Shown here: positions 48,094-57,588 of the stretch, in pieces | Layout: each line of letters begins with the position of its first letter | Position numbering within the stretch: position 1 is the stretch's first letter | Assembly: GCF_008373755.1 (NCBI RefSeq) | Contig: NZ_VUJV01000003.1 | Span: 186,001-250,000 of the forward strand | Reading direction: 5' to 3' | Length of the DNA stretch: 64,000 bases | From: Nocardioides humilatus | Lineage (GTDB): Bacteria; Actinomycetota; Actinomycetes; Propionibacteriales; Nocardioidaceae | Translations under genes and position numbers: made by a program | The notes under the pieces: model-generated | Database searches by the model: none | Seen by the model: only the letters and a program-made list of their open reading frames with translations | Told to the model about the DNA's origin: nothing

Positions 48094-50319
48094 TCACTCC
48101 GAGACCGAGGCGGTGAAGCTGCCCGATCCCGAGTAGGCCGTCACCTTGAGCCGGAAGGTGCCGGCCGTGTTGTTGTAGGTGAAGGACTCGTCCGGCGACG
48201 AGCTGATGCCCTGCGCGACGGTCGACCAGCCGAACACCCCCTGCTTCTGCAGGTAGACGTCGAAGTCGGCACCGGTCGGCCCGTCGAGGCAGACCTTGAG
48301 GACGCCCCCGTCGGAGTCGGAGAAGGTCGACAACGTGGTGGAGGCGCCCGAGGCCAGCGTGCCGCTGTAGTTGAGGACGCCCGAGCAGCCGCCCCCGCCA
48401 CCGGCCGGGTTGACCGTCCAGGTGAAGGTCGCGCTACCGGTCTTGTTGGCAGCGTCCTTGGCGGTCACCGTGACCGAGGAGGTCCCGGCCGTGGTCGGCG
48501 TACCGGAGATGACCCCGCCGCTGCTCACCGTGAGGCCGGCGGGCAGGCCCGTGGCGGTCCAGGTGTAGGGCGAGGTGCCACCCGTGGCGCTCAGCGTCAC
48601 GTTGGAGATGGCAGTCCCGACAGTCGCCGTCTTGTTGCCGGGGTTGGTGACCGTCGGGCTGCCCGTCTGACCACCCGAGCACGTCGCCGTGCCGGCCGCG
48701 ACCGAGATCGCGCTGAAGGCAGCAGCGATGCCCTGGCAGACCGTCGGGTCGCTCGCGTAGAGGTCGTTGGCCGCCTTGATCGCAGCGTTGCGCGCCGCCG
48801 CGTAGTTGCTGTTGGAGGTCAGGTAGACCGACAGGGCGCGGTACCAGATCTTCTCGACCTTGGCGCGACCGACGCCCGTGACCGTCGAGCTGTTGCAGGT
48901 CGGGCTGTTGTAGGAGACACCGTTGATCGTCTTGGCGCCCGAACCCTCCGAGGCCAGGTAGAACCAGTGGTTCAGCGGGCCCGAGGAGTAGTGCGGGTCG
49001 AGGTTGCCGAGGGTCGAGGACCAGCAGTCGCGTGACGCGCCGTCCTTCGACGGCTTGTCCATGTAGCGCAGCGGCGTGCCGTTGCCGCGGAGGTCGATCT
49101 CTTCGCCGATCAGGTAGTCGGGCACGTCGGCGGAGTTGTTGGCGTAGAACTCCACGGCCGTGCCGAAGATGTCGGAGGTCGCCTCGTTGAGACCGCCGGC
49201 GTCACCGCTGTAGACCAGTCCGGCGGTGTTCTCCGTGACGCCGTGCGACATCTCGTGACCGGCCACGTCGAGCTCGGTCAACGGCGCGGCGTTGCCCGCC
49301 CCGTCGCCGTAGGACATCTGGGTGCCGTCCCAGAACGCGTTCTGCATCGCGTTGGCGAAATGGACGCGCGAGCGGGCGCCGGTGCCGTTGTTCCAGATGC
49401 CGGCGCGGCCGAGCACGGTGTTGTAGTAGTCGTAGGTCTTCTCGGCGCCGTACTGCGCGTCGACCGCGGCCGACGCCCGGTCGGTGTAGCTGCCGTTGCC
49501 CCACACGTTGTCGGAGTCGACGAAGATGTCGCCCGCCGGGCCCTGCCCCGTGTTGGGGTCACCCTGGTTGTGCACGTCGGTGGCGTAGTTGCCGTGGCTG
49601 TCGCGGATCTCGTAGCCACCGCCGGTGTGCGCCTGGGTGCCGATCGTGACGTCGCCGACGTAGATGCCGTGGCCGTCGCCGGTTTGGATCTCGTCGAAGG
49701 AGGAGAGCACCTTGCCGCTGCGCGCGTCGATGATCGTGTGCAGCCGCGACGGCACCTTGTCGTCGCGGACGCCCTCGGTCAGCACGTCGTAGGCGAGCAC
49801 CTGACGCGAGCCGTCGGAGAAGACGACGAGACGGCTGCTCTGGTCGGACTTCGTGGCCTCTTGCTGGCGGAAGTCCGTCGCGGCCTTCTTGCCGGCCGTC
49901 GAGCGCGAGACCGACGGCTGCAGCGACCGGACGGAGATGGACTTGTCGGCGTTCCAGGTCGCACCCACCCGCTTGCCCGCCGGGCTGAAGTGGACGACCA
50001 GGTCGCCGCCGATGACGGGCAGCCCGCGGAAGGTGCGGTCGTAGCGCACGTGCGTGGCGCCGCTCGGGTCGCGCACGACGTCCTTGACGACCAGCGTCTG
50101 CTCCGAGGACAGACCGAGCGAGGTGCGGACCGCGTCGGCCTGCGCCCGCGCCTGGTCGAGCTGGTGCGCTCGCTCCTGGGCGGGGTTGCGGTGCGGCTTC
50201 GCGCTGAAGACCGAGGGTGCGCTGTCAGCAACAGCGTCGGCACTGGGTTGCAGGCCTCCGACTGTTGCTGATGCGGCTAGTACGGCGGCGACCAGGCCAC
50301 CAAGGACAGGACGGCTCAT
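48094..50319 (-). CDS. Secreted M4-family (thermolysin-like) metallopeptidase
   Basis: A 741-aa preproenzyme. Signal peptide ([17 protein letters not shown]), FTP/PepSY propeptide ([21 protein letters not shown]...GRT), M4 catalytic domain with zinc-binding HEMSHGVTE, the downstream [11 protein letters not shown] glutamate ligand and the [17 protein letters not shown] histidine. Two C-terminal additions follow: an Ig-like He_PIG domain ([34 protein letters not shown] split across strands) and a PPC-type domain. It is an extracellular nutrient-scavenging protease. A LuxR-like regulator gene lies beyond a 171-bp intergenic region in the same direction and may control it. Confidence 0.94.
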   Translation of the reverse strand: MSRPVLGGLVAAVLAASATVGGLQPSADAVADSAPSVFSAKPHRNPAQERAHQLDQARAQADAVRTSLGLSSEQTLVVKDVVRDPSGATHVRYDRTFRGLPVIGGDLVVHFSPAGKRVGATWNADKSISVRSLQPSVSRSTAGKKAATDFRQQEATKSDQSSRLVVFSDGSRQVLAYDVLTEGVRDDKVPSRLHTIIDARSGKVLSSFDEIQTGDGHGIYVGDVTIGTQAHTGGGYEIRDSHGNYATDVHNQGDPNTGQGPAGDIFVDSDNVWGNGSYTDRASAAVDAQYGAEKTYDYYNTVLGRAGIWNNGTGARSRVHFANAMQNAFWDGTQMSYGDGAGNAAPLTELDVAGHEMSHGVTENTAGLVYSGDAGGLNEATSDIFGTAVEFYANNSADVPDYLIGEEIDLRGNGTPLRYMDKPSKDGASRDCWSSTLGNLDPHYSSGPLNHWFYLASEGSGAKTINGVSYNSPTCNSSTVTGVGRAKVEKIWYRALSVYLTSNSNYAAARNAAIKAANDLYASDPTVCQGIAAAFSAISVAAGTATCSGGQTGSPTVTNPGNKTATVGTAISNVTLSATGGTSPYTWTATGLPAGLTVSSGGVISGTPTTAGTSSVTVTAKDAANKTGSATFTWTVNPAGGGGGCSGVLNYSGTLASGASTTLSTFSDSDGGVLKVCLDGPTGADFDVYLQKQGVFGWSTVAQGISSSPDESFTYNNTAGTFRLKVTAYSGSGSFTASVSE

Positions 50320-50490
50320 GTGTGGGGCTCCCTATTTGTGGATGACGGCACCGTTGCCGCCATCGGCTCCCGAGATCGGAGAGCAACAGCGATGCTGGTC
50401 GCGCCGGAGGAAGCGGGTCAATCAGCTGCGCTGGCCGGATCCGGACACTGTCCAGAACTGGCCGCGCCGGGCGGGAACCCTCGCCCGGGG

Positions 50491-51444
50491 TCAGAGCCAG
50501 CCGTGGCGAGCGGCCTGGAGGCCGAGCTGGAAGCGGCTCGCCGCGCCGAGGATCTCCTCGAGCCGGGCGACCCGACGCCCGACGGTGCGCTCGCTCACCC
50601 CGAGCTCGCGGGCGATCGCGTCGTCGGTCAGCCCCGCTGCCAGAAGGCTCAGCAGGTCGCGCCAGCCCTCGTCCGGCTCCCCCGCGAGCGAGCCGGGATC
50701 GGTCCTGAGGGGCGTCCCGATCCGCCAGTGGGACTCGAAGATCGACACGAGGACGTCGAGCAGGCCCGAGGGACGTACGACGATCACGTCGCGCCGCCGC
50801 TGCGACCCGCCGGGCACCGACACGAGCGCGAGCTTGCGGTCCGCGATCGTCAGGTTGACCGGTACGTCGGGACAGACCCTCGCCTGCTCCCCCGCCTCCA
50901 TGCAGGTGCGGGCCGCGGCGAGGGCCAGCGGCTCCCGCAGCACCGAGACGCCGTAGACGACCCGGTAGCGGACCCCGCGTCCGATCGACTCGAAGAAGCC
51001 CGGCACGACGGTCGGCGTCGGCCGCGAAGCCGCATCGCCGACCGGGCCGATGCTCAGCGCGCAGACTTCGTCGACCGCACCATCGAGCAACACCTTCTGC
51101 GCCTCCTGGCAGGCGTCCTCGGTCTCGAGGAACTCCAGGTAGGACTCCCTGCGCGCGTGCTCGCTCCACAGGTCGGACAGCGACTCAGCGAGGTCACGCG
51201 CCTCGGCCGCTTCTCGGGCTCGCCGCGCGGCGATCGCCTCCAGGGCGGGGAACGGCGGGCGCGGCACGGCCTTGCCGTCGAGCCAGTCGACGAGCGCGAC
51301 CTCCTCGAGCGCCTGGACCGACGCCTTGACGTCGCCCTCGGCGCCCGCGGCGCCGAGCTCCTCCGGCGTCATCGGTCCGTTGCGGACCAAGAGGCGGTAG
51401 ACCACTTCTGCGGTCGGTGGGATGCACGGACCCGAGATCGTCAC
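50491..51444 (-). CDS. TrmB/LuxR-like transcriptional regulator
   Basis: A protein of about 317 aa. GTG at 51444 avoids overlap with the upstream VOC gene; an ATG at 51501 would add 19 residues and overlap by 32 nt. The N-terminal winged helix resembles TrmB (TAEVVYRLLVRNGPMTPEEL), a helical linker follows, then a ligand-type domain, and the C-terminal LuxR helix-turn-helix is LAAGLTDDAIARELGVSERT with VGRRVARLEEIL. Streptomyces-like genes of this layout sit beside secreted peptidases, as here next to the M4 gene. Confidence 0.85.
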   Translation of the reverse strand: MTISGPCIPPTAEVVYRLLVRNGPMTPEELGAAGAEGDVKASVQALEEVALVDWLDGKAVPRPPFPALEAIAARRAREAAEARDLAESLSDLWSEHARRESYLEFLETEDACQEAQKVLLDGAVDEVCALSIGPVGDAASRPTPTVVPGFFESIGRGVRYRVVYGVSVLREPLALAAARTCMEAGEQARVCPDVPVNLTIADRKLALVSVPGGSQRRRDVIVVRPSGLLDVLVSIFESHWRIGTPLRTDPGSLAGEPDEGWRDLLSLLAAGLTDDAIARELGVSERTVGRRVARLEEILGAASRFQLGLQAARHGWL

Positions 51445-51469
51445 ACCGGGATTGTGCACCCGCGGGGCC

Positions 51470-51895
51470 TCAGTCGGGTAGGACCAGCTGTCCGATGTCA
51501 CCCGGGTTGTAGGCGATCTCCCAGCGATAGCCGTCGGGGTCGCCGAAGTAGCCGGTGTAGCCGCCCCAGTCGCGCTCGACCGCGTCGTGGACGGGGTCGG
51601 CGCCGGCTCTCCGCGCGGTGGACAGCACGGCGTCGACGGCTTCCTTGGTGGCGAGGTTGTGGGCGATCGTGATCGGCGCTATGGCACTCGGCGACGGCAT
51701 CGTCGGCTCACCGACCTCCTCGGCGAAGTGCGCGCGGTCCCACAGCGACAGCACCAGGTGCTCGCCGGCCTTGAACATGATCACCTCGCCCGGCACGTCG
51801 AGCTCGGGACGCCAGCCCAACCCGTCGACGTAGAACCTCCGCGTGGCGTCGATGTCGGCCACGGCGAGCGTCACGAAGCTGATCCGCTGGTCCAT
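51470..51895 (-). CDS. VOC-family (glyoxalase/bleomycin-resistance-like) protein
   Basis: A 141-aa protein with two babb halves: ISFVTLAVADIDATRRFY with GLGWRPE, and the GYTGYFGDPDGYRWEIAYNP metal-binding half ending in the Glu ligand. The metal-ligand histidine of the first half is not obvious, so a binding rather than catalytic role is possible. It overlaps the CHAD gene by 25 nt and is cotranscribed. Confidence 0.9.
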   Translation of the reverse strand: MDQRISFVTLAVADIDATRRFYVDGLGWRPELDVPGEVIMFKAGEHLVLSLWDRAHFAEEVGEPTMPSPSAIAPITIAHNLATKEAVDAVLSTARRAGADPVHDAVERDWGGYTGYFGDPDGYRWEIAYNPGDIGQLVLPD

Positions 51896-52770
51896 CCCGC
51901 CACCTTGCCACGGCCTTCCGACAGCGCCGCGAGCTCGGCGAGCACGGCCGGCACCGCGTCGATCGCCTCGGCGGCGATGCGCTCGGCCGCCTCGACGAGC
52001 GGGGCGTACGACGACCGAGCCTGGGCGTCGCCGACCGACCGGCGCACGTGGTCGGCCAGCAGCAGCGCGTCGCGATGATCGCCCAGCAGCGCCTGGATGC
52101 GCGCGCCGAGCTCGCCCGCCGTGACCGCGTCCTCCCCCAGCACCGCGGCCGGCGGGGTGGTCAGGGCGTCGGAGGTGTGCCGCAGCCGGCGGCCGGCCCT
52201 GCGCAGCGAGTGCGCGGCTTCCTCGTCGGACTCGTAGCCGTCGGCGTGGGCGAGCACCCGCTCCACCTGCGCGGCGAGCACCTCCCGAGCCACGACCGAG
52301 GCTGGCTGAGCGCTGCCGCGCGCGGCGAGGGTCGGATCGTTGGCCCAGCCGAGGAGCGACGCGTGCAGCGCGCCGGCCTCGGGCGACCGCGCCCACGCCA
52401 CCAGGTCCGCGTGGGCGACGTCGTGGTCGGCACGCAGCGGGGTCACCATCGCCGCGGTCAGCGCATCGCCGAGACCTACCTCCTCGGCCACCTTCGCGCA
52501 CCAGTCCGCGCGCACCTCCAGGTCTCGCGCCCGCCCCAGGCGCTCGCCGTAGTCGGCCAGCCCGGCGCGGAGCGGACCGACCGACCGGGGCTCGAGATGG
52601 GGCGCGAAAGCGGCCAGCACGTTGCGCAACCGACGGACCGCGGTGCGCAGCTGATGGACCCCGTCCGGCTCGTCCGCGAGCGCAGCGGGGACCTTCGCAT
52701 CCAGCCGCGCGACGAGGTCGCGGACGACCTCGGCGAGCATCTCGCCAGCGGTCGACTCCGGCCGGCTCAT
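51871..52770 (-). CDS. CHAD-domain protein
   Basis: A 299-aa all-helical CHAD protein. ATG at 52770 is favoured by the family's N-terminal length. The conserved histidine/arginine pattern begins DGVHQLRTAVRRLRNVLAAF and repeats as AHSLRRAGRRLRHTSDAL and the later DHVRRSV. CHAD domains bind inorganic polyphosphate with their basic helices. No CYTH domain is attached. It is divergent, with only 19 nt, from the STAND-like regulator. Confidence 0.92.
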   Translation of the reverse strand: MSRPESTAGEMLAEVVRDLVARLDAKVPAALADEPDGVHQLRTAVRRLRNVLAAFAPHLEPRSVGPLRAGLADYGERLGRARDLEVRADWCAKVAEEVGLGDALTAAMVTPLRADHDVAHADLVAWARSPEAGALHASLLGWANDPTLAARGSAQPASVVAREVLAAQVERVLAHADGYESDEEAAHSLRRAGRRLRHTSDALTTPPAAVLGEDAVTAGELGARIQALLGDHRDALLLADHVRRSVGDAQARSSYAPLVEAAERIAAEAIDAVPAVLAELAALSEGRGKVAGWTSGSAS

Positions 52771-52789
52771 AGTTAAACCCTCCCACGGG

Positions 52790-54853
52790 ATGGTTTCGAA
52801 TCGGCCGACTCGAAGAAAACTCAAAGACGTGTCCGCCACGCTGGGCCCCGTGGGCTCCTTGCAGCACCTCGCGCACCGTCGCACGGCCGGTTCCTCGGAC
52901 CAGGCCGCGGACCTGGCGACCCTTGCCGGCACCGTCGACGAGCGGCGCTACGTGTGTCCGGATGCGCTCGACCGGCGCCTCGACCAGCTCCTCGACGACG
53001 TGGGCGACTCCCGACTGCTCCTGCTGAGCGGGTCCGGCGGTTCGGGCAAGAGCGCCGCGCTGCGCGAGGCCGCGCGCCGCGGAGAGCGGCTCGGCTACCA
53101 CGTCGTCGCGCTCGACGGCCGGCACATGACCGCTGCCGGGGTGCGGCTCACCGACCTGCTGGGAGACCTGCCCGACCGCGAGCTGTTGATCCTCATCGAC
53201 GAGCTGGGCCACCTCGGCGCGCGCGCCCAGGCGCTCGGCCGGGTGCTGGCATCCCTGCCCGGCTCGACCCGGGTCGTCACCGCTGCTCCGACCCACCCCG
53301 AGGGCTGGGTGCCGACCGAGCTGACCCCGCTCGTCGCGTCGCTCCGGATGCCCGCGCTCGACACCGAGGTGTCCGAGGAGGTCCTGCGCCGGCACGGCGT
53401 GACCGACCCCGAGGCCTGCGCGGTCATCACCGCCTGGGCCTGCGGGCTCCCGCTCGCGCTGGTGCTCGGCGCAGCCGCGTGGGTGGAGCACGGAGCCGCT
53501 GCGATCGAGCCCGGTGGCGCGGTCCTCGCGGCGACCGCGGGCGACCTGGTGGGCCAGGTGTCCGGCCTCGCGCTCGACCAGCTCGACGGCGAGCTCCTCG
53601 AGGTGGCGGCCGTCGCCGGCTGGGTCGACGAGGCCCTGCTCACCGACGTCCTCCCCGAGCGCGATGGGCAGAGCCTCCTGGCCACACTGGCGTCGTACTC
53701 GTTCGTGGAGCGGAGCGGCTCCGGCCTCACCCTCCACCCGCTGGTCGCTCATGCGGTCGCCGAGCGGGTGCGCCACGACGGCATGCAGGTGCCGGGTCTG
53801 GTGCTGCGGATCGCGTCACACCTGCGCGACCGCGCTCGCGCGGGCGACACCCGGGCGCTCCACCAGCTCGCCGGGCTGAGCGAGGACCCCCGCCTGCGGG
53901 CCGGCATGGCCCCGGCGCCGACGGCGACCCTGTACGGCGACGACGTGCGCCCCAACGAGGCCGACCAGATCGGGCGCTGGCTGCCCAGCGGCCTTGCCGA
54001 CGCCGTACGCCCCTGGTTGCAGCCACCCACCGCCGAGTCCTGGCGCTCCCCCGCCCAGGTGGTCCGCCACACCGACGGCCGGCTGCTGGCGGTGGCGCTC
54101 GCGATGCCGCTGAGCGAGGCGGCCGCACTGGTGCGCACCGACGACGCGCGCGCCGAGCTGATCGCACCGCTCCTCGCCTGGGCCGAGGAGCAGGGCATCG
54201 CCGACCGCGTGGTGCTCAGCCCGTTCCAGCTGCTCGCGCCCGGGGCTGCCGAGGAGGACCCCAACGTCGTCCCGCTCCGCAACGGCCTCGCGCTGCGCCG
54301 CTGCCGGGTGCCGAACCCCCGCTTCGACCTGGTCAACGAGTTCGGGTGGTCCGACGGCGACCGCGCGATCATGACCGACTGCGGCTACGTCGAGGTGCCC
54401 GAGCTGCGGCGCACCGTGGGCGGCGAGGAGGTCCGCACCTGGTTCGCCGACGTCGGACCGTGCGGCCTGGTGGGCCTGGTCTTCCGCAGCATCGCCGCCG
54501 AGCACGGGATCGACCTGCCCGAGCCGCGCACCCAGGGCGACCTGGTGCTCGCCGCGCTCGACGACTTCCACGACGACGCGTGCCTCGCCGGACTCCCCTG
54601 CGCGCCCCTCGGCCACGACATCGGGCACGCGGCCGACCGGGTCCGCACCTGGGTGCGGCGCGCGATGCTGGCGGCCCTCCACGACCAGCCCGATCTCGCC
54701 CGTCTGCTGGAGCAGCGCTACCTCGAGCCCGCGGCCACCCACGACCAGGTCATGCGCACGACGTTCCTGAGCCGCGCGACCTACTTCCGCCGGATCCGCA
54801 CCGCGCGCGAGCTGGTCGCCGCCGCGGCGGACCGGGTCAGCGCACCCGTCTGA
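52790..54853 (+). CDS. STAND-like P-loop NTPase with C-terminal helix-turn-helix
   Basis: A 687-aa protein. Walker A is LLLLSGSGGSGKSAAL (about 76-91) and Walker B LLILIDELGHLG; an arginine-rich and winged-helix region follows, as in STAND ATPases such as AfsR or MalT. The middle (about 350-560) is unassigned, with Trp/Cys-rich GLVFRSIAAEH and CGYVEVPELRR. The C-terminal HDQVMRTTFLSRATYFRRIR looks like a helix-turn-helix of the 'LSRATYYRRLRRA' kind. Start is uncertain: ATG 52790 leaves only 19 nt to the divergent CHAD gene; GTG 52829 is an alternative. No TPR repeats. Probable transcription factor of unknown signal. Confidence 0.78.
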   Translation: MVSNRPTRRKLKDVSATLGPVGSLQHLAHRRTAGSSDQAADLATLAGTVDERRYVCPDALDRRLDQLLDDVGDSRLLLLSGSGGSGKSAALREAARRGERLGYHVVALDGRHMTAAGVRLTDLLGDLPDRELLILIDELGHLGARAQALGRVLASLPGSTRVVTAAPTHPEGWVPTELTPLVASLRMPALDTEVSEEVLRRHGVTDPEACAVITAWACGLPLALVLGAAAWVEHGAAAIEPGGAVLAATAGDLVGQVSGLALDQLDGELLEVAAVAGWVDEALLTDVLPERDGQSLLATLASYSFVERSGSGLTLHPLVAHAVAERVRHDGMQVPGLVLRIASHLRDRARAGDTRALHQLAGLSEDPRLRAGMAPAPTATLYGDDVRPNEADQIGRWLPSGLADAVRPWLQPPTAESWRSPAQVVRHTDGRLLAVALAMPLSEAAALVRTDDARAELIAPLLAWAEEQGIADRVVLSPFQLLAPGAAEEDPNVVPLRNGLALRRCRVPNPRFDLVNEFGWSDGDRAIMTDCGYVEVPELRRTVGGEEVRTWFADVGPCGLVGLVFRSIAAEHGIDLPEPRTQGDLVLAALDDFHDDACLAGLPCAPLGHDIGHAADRVRTWVRRAMLAALHDQPDLARLLEQRYLEPAATHDQVMRTTFLSRATYFRRIRTARELVAAAADRVSAPV

Positions 54854-55544
54854 GCGAAGTGAGCTGCCGCCCGTCGGCGTCGAAGTTGGCCGGATCCAGC
54901 CATGCCGCGTGCGCGGCGGCGACCTCGGGCCACTCGCTGTCGGTGACGGAGAACCAGTCGGTGTCGCGGCTGCGTCCCTGGGTGACCATGTGATTGCGGA
55001 AGCGGCCCTCGTAGACGAAGCCGAGGCGCGCGGCGGCCCGACGGGACGGCTCGTTGAGGCTGTCGCACTTCCACTCGAACCGGCGGTAGCCGAGGTCGTC
55101 GAACGCATGCCGCATCAGCAGGTGGATGGCTTCGGTGGCCGCGCGGGTCTGCTGGAGCACCCGCGCGAAGAGCACCCCGGCGACCTCGACCTGCCCGGTG
55201 CGCGGCTCGATCCGCATGTACGACGCAATGCCGCTCGCCTTCCCGGCCCGCTCCCCCTCGGTCGGGACCAGGGCGAACGTCAGGTCGACGGGTGAGTCGA
55301 CCAGCTCGGCGAGATGCATCCACAGCGTCGCGAGCGACGTCGGCTTCGCGATCGGCCGGTAGGTCCACAGCGGGTCGTCCTCGGCGCCGCAGAGGGCGGC
55401 GAAGAGGTCGGAGTAGTGGGCGGAGGAGAGCGGCACCACCCGGACGTAGCTCCCCTCGAGGGCCACCGGCTCCGGCGCCGGACGCGACTCCCACCCGGGG
55501 ACGAGGTCGCCGACCTGCTGGTCGAAGGCGTTCAGCTCGGGCAC
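54837..55544 (-). CDS. GNAT-family acetyltransferase (RimJ/RimL-like)
   Basis: A 235-aa protein. GTG at 55544 is chosen as the last start giving the usual N-terminus. The fold is the RimJ/RimL-type GNAT: YVRVVPLSSAHYSDLF start, GIASYMRIEPRTGQVEVAGV strand split, QTRAATEAIHLLMRHAFD pyrophosphate-binding helix and LGYRRFEWKCDSLNEPSR, then ARLGFVYEGRFRNHMV. Substrate unknown. It overlaps the LysR gene by 13 nt and the convergent STAND gene by 17 nt. Confidence 0.9.
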   Translation of the reverse strand: MPELNAFDQQVGDLVPGWESRPAPEPVALEGSYVRVVPLSSAHYSDLFAALCGAEDDPLWTYRPIAKPTSLATLWMHLAELVDSPVDLTFALVPTEGERAGKASGIASYMRIEPRTGQVEVAGVLFARVLQQTRAATEAIHLLMRHAFDDLGYRRFEWKCDSLNEPSRRAAARLGFVYEGRFRNHMVTQGRSRDTDWFSVTDSEWPEVAAAHAAWLDPANFDADGRQLTSLRRVR

Positions 55545-56422
55545 GACGACGAGCGTACGGCGACGAGCTCGGCGAACCTCCGCACCACCTCGAGCCGCGG
55601 GTCGTCCGCGGCGGTGCCGGGACGGTGGACGACCGAGACCTCCTGCCAGAGCGCCGGTTCGAGGCTTCGGACCGTGACCGCACCCGGCGGCAACCAACGA
55701 CCGTCGAGGCTGTGCCACAGGCACGACGCGAGCCCGTGGAGCACGGCCTCCATCCAGACGCTGCGCTCGTCGCTCTCGACGGCCACGACGGGTTCGATGC
55801 CGAGCGCCGCGAAGAACGCGTCGAGCGCTGCGCGCCGGTCACTGCCCAGGGTCGGGAGCACGAGCGGTACCCCGGCCAGGTCGGCGAGCGGGACCGGGTC
55901 GGGCAGGTCGACCGCGGCCGGCGACACGAAGCGGACCTCGACCCGGCCGACCGGGATGACGGCGAGGTCGGTCTCGATGGTCTGGTCGCAGATCCCGAGG
56001 TCGGCGCGGCCGCTGCGGACCAGCTCGTGGACCGTGGCCGCACCACCCGTGCCGAGCAGCCGCGAGGAGGTGGAGAGTCCGTGGTCGTCGAGCGCGCGCA
56101 GGATCGGGATCGCGACCGCGGCCTGGAGCGTCGGCGACGCGGCGATGGTGAACGGCGCCGCCGGCGTCGTCCCGTCCCCGGCCTGCTGCAGTACGGCGAG
56201 GCTGCGCAGCACGCGCCGCGCCTTCGCCACGACGACCTCGCCCTCCGACGTGACCCTGACGCCTCGCGCCGACCGTGCGAAGACGGTCACGCCGAGCTCC
56301 CGCTCGAGTGCGCGGACGGCCCGGCTGAGGGCGGGTTGAGCGACGTAGAGCTGCGCGGCCGCAGCCGTCATGCTGCCCGTCTCCGCGGTCTCGACCAGGT
56401 AGGTCAGCTGCTGGATGTTCAT
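55532..56422 (-). CDS. LysR-family transcriptional regulator
   Basis: A 296-aa regulator. ATG at 56422 gives the canonical MNIQQLTYLVETAETGS start and helix-turn-helix AAAQLYVAQPALSRAVRALE. The effector domain (about 90-296) has the two-lobed periplasmic-binding-like fold. Divergent from the SurE-like gene, which is the natural regulatory target; a T-N11-A LysR box is not unambiguous in the 95-bp gap. Confidence 0.92.
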   Translation of the reverse strand: MNIQQLTYLVETAETGSMTAAAAQLYVAQPALSRAVRALERELGVTVFARSARGVRVTSEGEVVVAKARRVLRSLAVLQQAGDGTTPAAPFTIAASPTLQAAVAIPILRALDDHGLSTSSRLLGTGGAATVHELVRSGRADLGICDQTIETDLAVIPVGRVEVRFVSPAAVDLPDPVPLADLAGVPLVLPTLGSDRRAALDAFFAALGIEPVVAVESDERSVWMEAVLHGLASCLWHSLDGRWLPPGAVTVRSLEPALWQEVSVVHRPGTAADDPRLEVVRRFAELVAVRSSSCPS

Positions 56423-56517
56423 GCGCCTCGATGGTTGGTCATGCCGAACAGGTCTTGGATCTGCCTCGCCCCGGAGCCCGAGTGTGGGACGCGACACACC
56501 CCCTCCCGAGGAGAACC

Positions 56518-57579
56518 ATGACACCGAACCGCGCTCCCCGTCCGCGTCTTGCCCGCGGCCTCCTGGCCGCCGGCCTGCTCACCGCAGCCTTCGCGGCCGC
56601 CGCCCCGACGGCGCTCGCCGGTCCCGTGGCCGACGTCGCCGCGGCCGCTCCCCAGCCCTCGATCAGCGGCCTGAAGGTCCTGCTCACCAACGACGACAGT
56701 GCCCGCGGCCTCGACAGCTCGTTCGGCACCGACGGCAAGGGCCTCTACGAGCTCCGCAAGGCCCTCTGCGCGGCCGGCGCCGACGTGCTCACCGTCGCGC
56801 CGTGGTCGCAGCAGAGCGGCGCCGGCGCCCGGATGACGACGCCCGGCTTCGCCCCGGTGCCGCTGACCGTGCAGGCGGTGACCGCCCCGGCGGCCTACGT
56901 CGGAGACTGCTCCAGCGCCCCCAGCGCCGGTGCCGTCTTCGGCGTCTGCCAAGGCGCGGCCCCGTGCACGTCGACGTCGCCGTCGGCCTCGCCGTCCGAC
57001 GCTGTCCACGTGGCGCTGAGCCGCTTCGCCGCCAACTACTGGAGCGGCGGTCCCGACGTCGTCCTGTCGGGCACCAACTTCGGCCAGAACGTCGGCAGCA
57101 CGCTCAACCACTCCGGCACGGTCGGCGCGGTCGTCACCGCGCACGAGTACGGCGTCCCCGCCCTCGCCTTCAGCGCGGAGGTGCCGCGGTCGCTGTCCCA
57201 GATCCCGCTGACGCCCTTCGCCGACACCGCCGCGTTCGCCGTACGCCTGCTCGGGCAGCTGGTCGCCTCCAACGCCCTGGAGGACGGACTTGTGCTCAAC
57301 GTCAACCACCCGTTCGTCGCTGATGGTGGCGCCGTCGGCGGACCCGTGGCGACCGTCGCGGGCACGTCCAGCGACCTCGGCCTGACCTACGCCGGCGACG
57401 TGCCGGCGACGGGTGGCACCTACCAGCTCAGCGCCGGTGCCCCCGCGACCGAGACCCGCGACAAGGCAGACACCACGGCACTCGCTGCGGACAAGATCTC
57501 GGTCAGCCGACTCGACGGCGACTGGTCGCTGAAGCAGGCCGGCATCAAGGTCAACCAGGTGCTCTACCGCCTGCGCTGA
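56518..57579 (+). CDS. Secreted SurE-like nucleotidase/acid phosphatase
   Basis: A 353-aa protein. ATG at 56518 follows GAGGAGAACC. A signal peptide (RLARGLLAAGLLTAAFAAAAP, cleavage near TALA) precedes the SurE domain: KVLLTNDDSARG with the metal-binding DD pair, GADVLTVAPWSQQSG, and VVLSGTNFGQNVG, with GTVGAVVTAHEYGVPALAFS. SurE enzymes are normally cytoplasmic 5'/3'-nucleotidases; export is unusual. An insertion between about 120 and 165 contains two Cys and a Ser/Pro stretch (APCTSTSPSASPSD) fitting an extracellular protein. The C-terminus has an added beta-rich part. Confidence 0.9.
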   Translation: MTPNRAPRPRLARGLLAAGLLTAAFAAAAPTALAGPVADVAAAAPQPSISGLKVLLTNDDSARGLDSSFGTDGKGLYELRKALCAAGADVLTVAPWSQQSGAGARMTTPGFAPVPLTVQAVTAPAAYVGDCSSAPSAGAVFGVCQGAAPCTSTSPSASPSDAVHVALSRFAANYWSGGPDVVLSGTNFGQNVGSTLNHSGTVGAVVTAHEYGVPALAFSAEVPRSLSQIPLTPFADTAAFAVRLLGQLVASNALEDGLVLNVNHPFVADGGAVGGPVATVAGTSSDLGLTYAGDVPATGGTYQLSAGAPATETRDKADTTALAADKISVSRLDGDWSLKQAGIKVNQVLYRLR

Positions 57580-57588
57580 CCAGTCAGG

